A stretch of 64,000 nucleotides of DNA from Petrolisthes cinctipes (taxonomy: Eukaryota; Arthropoda; Malacostraca; Decapoda; Porcellanidae). The stretch lies in contig JAWQEG010000506.1 in assembly GCA_033782935.1 (NCBI GenBank), positions 1,166,501-1,230,500 of the forward strand. Direction: 5' to 3'. Under the pieces are notes generated by a model. That model was not told the origin of the DNA. It worked only from the letters and a program-made list of their open reading frames with translations, and did no database searches. A program made the translations under genes and the position numbers. This document shows, piece after piece, positions 53,757-64,000 of this stretch. Position 1 is the first letter of the stretch. Each line of letters opens with the position of its first letter.

Positions 53757-56700
53757 CATGCACATATTGAGTTTGGGCACATAAAATATAGATTTTCAGC
53801 ATGTTTTGGGCATGTATTTTGAAAATATTCTAGAACTTAGTATGCATGTACAGATCTCTTCTATGACCCATAAATATCGAATTTTGGGTGTTTTGACCTT
53901 GAATTTGGGATATAAATGGGTACAGAAGATGCATGCACATATCGACTTTGATCAACTAAAATATCGATTTTTATCATGTTCTGGGCATGTATTTTGAAAA
54001 TATTCTATCACTGGGATGCATATCCACATCGCTTCTAGGACCCCAAAATATCGAATTTTTTGGTGTTTTGAGCCTGAATTTCGGATATAAACGGGTAATG
54101 AAGATGCATGCACATATCGACTTTGGGTACCTAAAATATCGATTTCTAGCATGTTTTGGTCTGTATTTTGAAAATATTTTAGCACTGAGTATGCATGTAC
54201 AAATCGTTTCTGGAACTCTAAAATGTCAAATTGTTGGGTATTTTGAGCCTGAAATTGGAATATAAATAGGTATAGAAGATGCTGCACATATCAAATTTGG
54301 GCACATAAAATATCGATTTTCAGCATTTTTTAGGACTGTATATATATAAAAAAATAAAATCAAGCACCGAGTATGCATGTACAAATCGCTTTTGTGACAC
54401 AAAAATATCAAATTTTCTAGTATTTTGACCCTGAATTTGGCATATATACTGGTACAGAAAATGCATGCACGTATCAACTTCGAGCATTTGAAATTTTGAT
54501 TTTCAGTATGTTTTGAGCCTGTATTTTAAAAATATTTTAGCACTCAGTATGCATGTACAGATCGCTTCTGGGACACAAAAATATCTAATTTTCAGGTGTT
54601 TTGAGTCTGAATTAAGAATATAAACGGGTACAGAAGATGCATGCACATATCGACTATGGGCACCCAAAGATATGGAATTTTCGGGTGTTTTGAGAATGAA
54701 TTTGGGATCGATTTTCAGCATGTTTTGGGCTTATATTTTGAAAATAGCTTAGCATTGAGTAAGCATGTACAGATCCTTTCTGGGACCCAAAGATATGGAA
54801 TTTTCGGGTGTTTTGAGAATGAATTTGGGATATAAACGAGTACAACAGATGAATGCACATATCGACTTTTGGCAACTAAAATATCGATTTTCAGCATTTT
54901 ATGTACCTGAATTTTGAAAATATTCTAGCACTGAGTATGCACGTACAGATCGCTTCTGGGACCTAAAAAAATCGAATTTTCGGGTATTTTGAGCCTGAAT
55001 TCGGAATATAAACGGGTACAAAAGATATATGCACATATTGACTTTGGCACCTAAAATATAGATTTTCAGCATGTTTTGGGCCCGTATTTTGAAAATATTC
55101 TAGCACTGAGTATTCAAGTACAGATCGCTTCTGCGACCCAAAAATATTGTATTTTCGTGTGTTTCGAGCCTGAATTTGGGATATAAACGGGTACAGAATA
55201 TGCATGCAAATATCGACTTTGGGCACCTAAAATATCGATTTTTAGCATATTTTGAGCCTATTTATTAAAAATATTCTAGCACAGATTAAGTATGTACAGA
55301 TCGCTTCTGAGAGCCAAAAACACCGAGTTTCCGGGTATTTTGAGACTGAATTTGGGATATAAACTGGTAAAGAAGATGCATGAACATGCACATATCGACT
55401 TTGGGCACCTAAAATATCGTTTCTCAGCATTTTTTTGGCCTGTATTTTAAAAATATTCAACCACTAAGTATGCATGTACACATCGCTTCTGGGACCCAAA
55501 AACACCGAGTTTCCGGGTATTTTGAGCCTGAAATTGGGATATAAACCGGAACAGAAGATGCATGCACATATAGTCTTTGGGCACCTAAAAACATCGATTT
55601 TTTAGCATGTTTTTGGGCTTGTATATTAAAAATATTCTAACACAAGGTATGCATATACAGATCACTTCTAGGAACCAAATATATTGAAATTTCGGGTGTT
55701 TTTAGCCTGATATTAAAAATATAAACGGGTACAGAAGATACATGCACATATCAACTTTAGGCACTTAATATTTAGATTTTCAGCATGATTTCGGCCTGTA
55801 TTTTGAAAATATTTTAGACGTGAATATGTTTGTACAGATCGCTTTTGAAACCCAAAAATATCAAATTTTCGTGTGTATTGTGCCTGAATTTGGGATATAA
55901 ACAGGTGCAGAAGATGCATGCACATATCGACAGTAGTCACTTAAAAAATCAAATTTCAGCATGTTTTGGGCCTATATTTTGAAAATATTCTAGCCCTTAG
56001 TAAGCATGTACAGATCCCTTCTGGGAACCAAAAATATCGTATTTTCTGGTGTTTTCAGCCTGAATTTGGGATATAAACGGGCACAAAGTATGAATGAACA
56101 TATCAACTTTGGGCACCCAAAATATCGATTTTTAGCATGTTTTGGGCCTGTATTTTAAAAACATTTTAGCACTGAGTACGCATGTACAGATCGCTTCTTG
56201 GACCCAAAATAATCGAATTTTCGGGTGTTCTGAGCCTGAATTTGGGATATAAACGGGTACAGAAGATCCATGCACATATCGACTTTAGGCACCTAAAATA
56301 TCGATTTTCAGCATGTTTTGGGCCTATAATTTGAAAATATTCTGGCCCTTAGTAAGCAGGTACAGATCGCTTCTGGGACCCAAAAATATCGTATTTTCGG
56401 GCGTTTTGAGCCTGAATTTGGGATATAAACGGGTACAAAATATGCATGCAAATATCGACTTTGGGCACCTAAAATATCGATTTCTAGCATATTTTGGGCA
56501 TATTTTTAAAAAATATTCTAGCACTGATTAAGCATGTACAGATCGCTTCTGGGACCCAAAAACACTTAGTTTCCGGGTATTTTGAGACTGAATTTGTGAT
56601 ATAAATGGGTAAAGAAGATGCATGAACATGCTCATATCGACTTTGGGCACCTAGAATATTGTTTCACAGCATTTTTTCGGCCTGTTGTTTACAAATATTC

Positions 56701-59700
56701 AACCACTAAGTATGCATGTACAGATCGCTTCTGGGACCCAAAAATATCGAATTTTCGGGTGTTTTGAGCCTGAATTTGAAATATAAACGGATACAGAAGA
56801 TTCATGCACATATCGACTTTAAGCACCTAAAATAACGATTTTCAGCATGTTTTGGGCCTATATTTTGAAAATATTCGAGCCCTTTGTAAGCATGTACAGA
56901 TCGCTTCTCGGACTCCAAAATATCGTATTTTCGGGAGTTTTGAGCCTGAATTTGGGATATAAACGGGTACAGAATATGCCTTCACATATCGACTTTGGGC
57001 ACCTAAAATATCGATTTTCATCATGTTTTTGGCCTGTATTTAAAAAATATTCTAGCACTGAGTATGCACGTAGAGATCGCTTCTTGACCCAAAAACATCG
57101 AATTTTCGGGTGTTTTGAGCCTGAATTTGGAATATAAACGTGTTCAAAAGATACATACACATATCGACTTTGGGCACCTAAAATATCGATTTTTTAGCAT
57201 GTTTTTGGGCTTGTATTTTAAAAATATTCTAACACAAGATATTCATATACATATCGCTTCTGGAACCGAAAGAAAAATCGAATGTTTGGATGTTTTGAGC
57301 TTATATTTAGGATACAAACGTGTAAAAAAGATGCAAGCACATATCGACTTTGGGCAACTAAAATATCGATTTTCAGAATGTTTTAAGTTTGCACTTATAA
57401 AAAATTCTAGACCTGAGTATACATGTACAAATCGCTTCTAGGACCGCAAAAAAAATCGAATTTTTGTGTGTTTTGAGTATCGAGTTTAAGCATGATTTGG
57501 GCCAATATTTTTAAAATATTCTAGCACTGAACATGCATGTACAGATCGCTTCTGGGATCCAAAAATATCGATTTTTCGGGTGTTTTGAGCCTGAATTTGG
57601 GATATAAACAGGTACAGAAGATGCATGCACATACCAACTTTGGGCACCTAAATTATCGATTTTCAGCATGTTTTGGGCCTATGTTTTTAAAATAGTTTAG
57701 CATTGAGTAAGCATGTACAGATCGCTTCTGGGACCGAAAGATATCGAATTTTCGGATGTTTTGAGCCTGAATTTGGGATATAAACGAGTACAAAAGATGA
57801 ATGCACATATCGACTTTGGGCAACTAAAATATCGATTTTTAGCATGTTATGTACCTGAATTTTGTAAATATTCTAGTATTGAGTATGCACGTACAGATCG
57901 CTTCTGGGACACAAAAATATCGAATTTTCTGGTATTTTGAGCTCCAATTTGGAATATAGATGGGTGCAGAAGATGCATGCACATATGGACTTTGGGCACC
58001 TGAAATCTCGATTTTCAGCATGTTTTGGTCTTATACCATCAACATTTTCTAGCAATGAATAAGCATGTACAGATCGCTTCTAGATATCAAAAATATAGAT
58101 TTTTCGGGTGTTTTAAGACTGAAATTTGGGATATAAGCGGGAACAGAAGATGCATGCACATATCGACTTTGGGCACCTAAAATATCGATTTTCAGCATAT
58201 TATGCACCTGAATTTTGAAAATATTCTAGCACTGAGTATGCACGTACAGATCGCTTCTGGGACCTAAAAATTCCGATTTTCGGGTATTTTGAGCCTGAAT
58301 TTGGAATATACACGGGTACAAAAGATACATGCACATATCGACTTTGGCACCTAAAATATAGATTTTCAGCATGTTTTGGTCCTGTGTTTTAAAAATATTC
58401 TAGCACTGAGTATTCAAGTACAGATAGCTTCTGCGAACCAAAATTTACGAATTTTCGGGTGTTTTTACCCTGAATTTGGGATATAAAAGGGTAAAGAAGA
58501 TGCATGCTCTTATCGAATTTGGGCACCTAAAATATAGATTTTCAGCGTGTTTTGAGCTTATGTTTTGAAAATTTTCTAGACCTGAGTATGCATGTACCGA
58601 TCGCTTCTGGGACCCAAAAATATCGAATTTTCGGGTGTTTAGAGCCCAGATCTGGGATATAACCGGGTACAGAAGATGCATGCACATATCGAGTTTGGGC
58701 ACCTAAAATGTCGATTTTCAGCATGTTTAGGGTCTGTATTTTGAAAATATTCTAAACTTGAGTGTGCATGTATAGATCGCTTCTGGGACCCAAAAATATA
58801 GAATTTTCAGGTGTTTTTAGCATGAATTTGGGGCATTTACTGGCACAGAAGATTCATGCACATATTGAGTTTCGGCACCTAAAATATCGATTTTCAGCAT
58901 GTTTTGGGCCATTATTTTTAAAATATTCTAGCACTGAATATGCATGTACAGATCACTTCTGAGATCCAAAAATATCGTTTTTCGGGTGTTTTGAGCCTAA
59001 TTTTAAGATATAAACGGGTACAGAAGATGCATGAACATTACGACTTTGTGTACCTAAAATATCGATTTTCTGAATGTTTTGGGCCTATATTTTAAAAATA
59101 TTCTTGCACCGAGTATGCATGTACACATCCCTTCTGGAACACAAAAATATCGAATTTTCGGGTATTTTGAGTCTGATTTAGGATATAAACGGGTACAGAA
59201 GATGCATGCACATATCAACTTTGGGCACCTGAAACATCGATTTTCGGCATGTTTTGTTTCTGCATTTAAAAAAAAATTATCTAACACTAAGTAAGCATGT
59301 ACAGATCGCTTCTGGGACCCCAAAATATCGAATTTTAGGGTCTTTCGAGACTGAATTTGGGATATAAACGATTACAGAAGATGAATGCACATATCAATTT
59401 TCAGCATGCTTGGGGCCTATATTTTGAAAATATTCTATTACTGAGTGTGCATGTACAGATCGGTTCTGGGACACAAAAATATCGAATTTTCGTGTGTTTT
59501 GAGTCTGAATTTGGGATATAAACGGATACAGAAGATGAATGCACATATCGACTTTGGCACCTAAAATATCGATTTTCAGCATGTTTTGGGCCTGTATTTT
59601 GAAAATATTCTAGCGATGAGTATTCATGTACAGATCGCTTCTGCGACCCAAAATTAACGAGTTTTCGGGTATTTTGAGCTCCAATTTGGAATATAGATGG

Positions 59701-61662
59701 GTGCAGAAGATGCATGCACATATGGACTTTGGGCACCTGAAATCTCGATTTTCAGCATGTTTTTGTCTTTTACTATCAAAATTTTCTAGCAATGAATAAG
59801 CATGTACAGATCGCTTCTAGAATTCAAAAATATCAAGTTTTCGGGTGTTATAAGCCTGAAAATTGGGATATAAACGGGAACAAATGATGCATGCACATAT
59901 CGACTTTGGGCACCTAAAATATCGAGTTTCATCATGTTTTGGGTCTGTATATTTAAAAAATTCTAGCACTGAGTATGCATGTACAGATCACTTCTAGGAA
60001 CCCAAAATATCGAATTTTTGGGTGTTTTGAGCCTATACTTATTTATATAAACAAGTACAGAAGATGCATGCACTTTTCGACTTTGGGCACCTAAAATATC
60101 GATTTTCAGCATATTTTTGGACCTTGTATTATAAAAATATTCTAACACTGAGTATACATGTACAAATCGCTTCTGGGACCCAGAAATATCGAGTTTTGGG
60201 GTGGTTAGAGCCTATATTTGGGATATAAACAGGTACAGATGTTGCATGCACATATCGAATTTTGGCACCTAAAATATCGATTTTCAGCATATTTTTGGGC
60301 CTGTATATTAAAAATATTCTAACACTGGGTATGCATGTACAGATCGCTTCTGGGATAAAAAAATATCGAATTTTTGGGTGTTTTTGAGCCTGAATTTGGA
60401 ATATAAATGGGTGCACAAGATACATGCACAAATCGACTTGAGGCACCTAAAATATAGATTTTCAGCATGTTTTGAGCCTATGTTTTGAAAATATTTTAGC
60501 ATTGAGTAAGCATGTACAGATCACTTCTGGGACCCAAAAATATCGAATTTTCGGGTGTTTTGAGCCCGGATCTGGGATATAACCGGGTACAGAAGATGCA
60601 TTCATATATCGATTTTGGGCACCTAAAATGTCGATTTTCAGCATGTTTAGGGTCTGTATCTTGAAAATATTCTAAACTTGAGTGTGCATATATAGATCTC
60701 TCCTGAAACCCAAAAATATAGAATTTTCGGGTGTTTTTAGCATAATTTACGGGCACAGCAGATGCATGCACATATTGAGTTTGGGCACCTGAAATATCGA
60801 TTTTCAGCATGTTTTGGGCCAATATTTTTAAAATATTCTAGCACTGAACATGCATGTACAGATCGCTTCTGGGATAAAAAAATATCGATTTTACAGGTGT
60901 TTTGAGCCTGAATTTAAGATATAAACGGGTACAGAAGATGCATGCACATATCGATTTTGGGCAACTAAAATATCGATTTTCAGCATGTTATGTACATGAA
61001 TTTTGAAAATATTCTAGCTTTGAATATGCACGTACAGATCGCTTCTGGGACCTAAAAATATCGAATTTTCGGGTAATTTGAGCCTGAATTTGGAATATAA
61101 ATGGGTACAAAAGATTTATGCACATATCGACTTTGGCACCTAAAATATCGATTTTCAGCATGTTTTGGGCCTTTATTTTGAAAATATTCTAGCACTGAGT
61201 ATGCATGTACAGATCGCTTCTGGGACCCAAGAATATCGAATTTTGGGGTGTTTTGAGCCTATATTTGTGATATAAACTAGTACAGAAGTTGCATGCAAAT
61301 AAAATATCGATTTTCAGTATATTTTTGGGCCTGTATTTTAAAAATATTCTATTACTGAGTATGCATGTACAGATTGCTTCTGGGATAAAAAAAATATCGA
61401 ATTTTCGGGTGTTTTTGAGCTTAAATTTGGAATATAAACGGGTGCACAAGATGCATGCACAAATCGACTTAAGGCACCTAAATAATCGATTTTCAGCATG
61501 TTTTGGGCTTCTTTTTTTTTAATATTCTTGCACTGAGTAGGCATGAACAGATCGCTTCAGGGACCCCAAAATATCGAATTTTTGAGTGTTTTCAGCCTGA
61601 ATTTGGGCTTTAAACGGGTACAGAAGATGCATGCACTTATCGACTTTGGGCACCTAAAATAT
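50498..61662 (+). repeat. Higher-order satellite block, copy 2 (11.2 kb)
   Basis: Head-to-tail duplicate of 40602-50497 with only occasional substitutions. It has about 0.9 kb more sequence at the orientation switch and two extra monomers, near 54900 and 60000. Confidence 0.88.
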
Positions 61663-64000
61663 CGATTTTTAACATGTTTTGTGCGTTTATTTTTAAAATA
61701 TTATAGACCTGAGTATGCATGTATAGATCGCTTCTGGGACCCAAAAATATCGAGTTTTCGGGTGTTTTGAGCCTGAATTTGGGATATAAACGGGCACAGA
61801 ATATTCAAGCACATATTGACTTTGGGCACCTAAAATATCATTTTTTAGCAAGTTTTGGGTCTGCATTATGAAAATATTCTAGACCTGAGTATGTATGTAC
61901 AGATCGCTCCTGGGACCCAAAAATATTGAATTTTCGGGTGTTTTTAGCATGAATTTGGGGTATTTACTGGCACAGAAGATGCATGCACATAGTGAGTTTG
62001 GGCACCTAAAATATCGATTTTCAGCATGTTTTGAGCCAATATTTTGAAAATATTCTAGCACTGAATATGCATTTAGAGATCGCTTCTGGGATCCAAAAAT
62101 ATCGATTTTTCTGGTGTTTTGAGCCTGAATTTTTTATATAAACGGGCACAGAATATGCAAGCACTTATTGAATTTGGGCACCGAAAATATCGCTTATCAG
62201 CATGTTTTGGGGCTATATTTTGAAATTATTCTACTACTGAGTATGCATGTACAGATCGCTTCAGGGACCCCAAAATATCGAATTTTCGGGTGTTTTGAGT
62301 CGGAATTTGGGATATTGACGGGTACAGAAGATGCATGCACATATCGAGTTTGGGCACCTAAATTATAGATTTTTAGCATGGTTGGGGCCTATATTTGGAA
62401 AATATTCTAGCACTGAGTATGCATGTACACATCCCTTCGGGAACACAATACTATCGAATTTTCGAGTGAGTTGAGCCTGAATTTGGGATATAAACGGGTA
62501 CAGAAGATGCATGCACATATCGACTTTCGGCACCTAAAATATCGATTTTCAGCATGTTTTTGGCCTGCATATTAAAAATATTCCAGCACTGAGTATGCAT
62601 GTACAGATCGCGTCTGGGACTCAAAAATATCGAATTTTCGGGTGTTTTGAGCCTGAACTTGGGATATAAACGGGTACAGAAGATACATGCATATATTGAG
62701 TTTGGGCATCTATAATGTCGATTTTCAGCATGTTTTGGGCCTGCATTTTGAAAATATTCTAGACCTGAGTATACATGTACAGATCGCTTTAGGGACCCAA
62801 AAATATCGAATTTTCAGGTATTTTTAGCATGAATTTGGAGTATTTACGGACACAGAAGATGCATGCACATATTGAGTTTGGGCAGCTAAAATATCGATTT
62901 TCATCATGTTTTAGGCCTATATTTTGAAAATATTCTATTACGGAGTATGCATGTAAAGATCACTTCTGGGACCCAAAAAATATCGAATTTTTGGGTGATT
63001 TGAGCCTGGATTTGAGATATAAACGGGCACGGAAGATGTATGCACATAATATTGAGTTTGGGAACCTAAAATGTCGATTTTCCGCATGTTTTGGGCCTGC
63101 ATCTTGAAAATATTCTAGCACTGAATATCCATGTACAGATCGCTTCTGGGATCCAAAAATATTGAATTTTCGGGCGTTTTGAGCCTGAATTTAGAATATA
63201 AACAGGTACAGAAGATGGATGCACATATTGACTCTGTGCACCTAAAATATCGATTTTCATCATGTTTAAGGCCTGCATATTGTAAATATTTTAGCACTGA
63301 GTATGCATGTACAGATCACTTCTGGGACCCAAAAATATCGAGTTTTCGGGTGTTTTGAGCCTGAATTTGGGATATAAACGTGCACAGAATATAGAAGCAC
63401 ACATCGTCTTTGGGCACCTAAAATATCAATTTTCATCAGGTTTTGGGCCTGCATTTTGAAAAAATTCTAGCACTGAGTATGCATGTACAGATCGGTCCTG
63501 GGACCACAAAATATCGAATTTTGGGGAGATTTGAGCCTGGATTTTATATATAAACGGGTACAGAAGATGCATGTACATATCGAGCGAATTTGGGCACCTA
63601 AAATGTCGATTTTCTGTATGTTTTCGGCCTGCATTTTAAAAATATTCTAGACCTGAGTATGCATTTTGCAGATTGCTTTTGGGACCCAAGAATATCGAAT
63701 TTTCGGGTGTTTTTAGCATGAATTTGGGGTATTTACGGTTACAGAAGATGCATGCACATATTGAGTTTGGGTACCTAAAATATCGATTTTCAGCATGTTT
63801 TGGGCCTATATTTTAAAAAATATTCTAGCACTGAATATCCATGTACAGATCGCTTCTGGAATCCAAAAATATCGATTTTTCTGGTGTTTTGAGCCTGAAT
63901 TCTTTATATAAACGGGTACCGAATATGCAAGCACATATCGACTTTGTGCACCTAAAATATCGATATACAGCATGTTTTGGGCCTGTATTTTGAAAATAAT
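53757..64000 (-). repeat. ~176-bp satellite, reverse block 2, to window end
   Basis: From about 53814 it duplicates 43000-50490 (offset 10814, later 10989 and 11166). From about 61663 to the end the reverse monomers have no partner within the window. The array runs off the right edge. Confidence 0.92.

Noticed and set aside
31393..64000. Dozens of 60-119-codon open frames on both strands of the satellite region
   Set aside because: They recur with the ~176-bp monomer in shifted frames and on both strands, with no start context or domain; they are compositional by-products of the satellite.

Overview
The window is eukaryotic, invertebrate repeat-rich DNA made almost entirely of mobile elements and satellite. 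No single-copy host gene could be supported. Long GA/CT and CA microsatellites, RNase H-bearing LINEs, a DIRS-type tyrosine-recombinase retrotransposon and a Merlin-like fragment together suggest an arthropod, most plausibly a decapod crustacean. That assignment is inference; no species marker is present.

Region 1 (1-18323): four non-LTR retroelements (A, B, D, C) lie head to tail on the + strand. Each is followed by the same 10-mer, TGAATAAACC, and the next element starts on the next base. A and B are close relatives (CCHC Gag ORF1; endonuclease-RT-RNase H ORF2). C is a distant relative with the same layout. D is a short non-autonomous element whose broken ORF carries a cold-shock (Y-box-like) domain. 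All four end in a matching 3' hairpin, then a variable short tail, then the 10-mer. This is best read as repeated insertion of a site-specific LINE lineage, and its satellite parasite, into one target.

Region 2 (18484-27446): three long palindromic (fold-back) elements of 1.5-2.5 kb are separated by copies of a 64-bp spacer. Every element sits at a GTAC at the spacer boundary, and an uninterrupted spacer-spacer junction survives at the right end. A nearly intact 5'-truncated LINE (E) is inserted in one spacer with an 11-bp target duplication. A second 5'-truncated copy of E is inserted in an arm of the middle fold-back.

Region 3 (27447-31392): microsatellites, a decayed CR1/L2-like LINE (F, minus strand) and the zinc-binding N-terminal piece of a Merlin-like transposase (minus strand).

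Region 4 (31393-64000): a tandem satellite with a ~176-bp monomer. A 7.46-kb DIRS element with 212-bp inverted terminal repeats, an internal complementary region, a Gag with introns, RT-RNase H and a tyrosine recombinase interrupts one monomer at 32725-40187. Beyond it the satellite changes orientation four times. It also contains a head-to-tail duplication of a ~10-11 kb block (40602-50497 and 50498-61662), with further differences of exactly one monomer between the copies.
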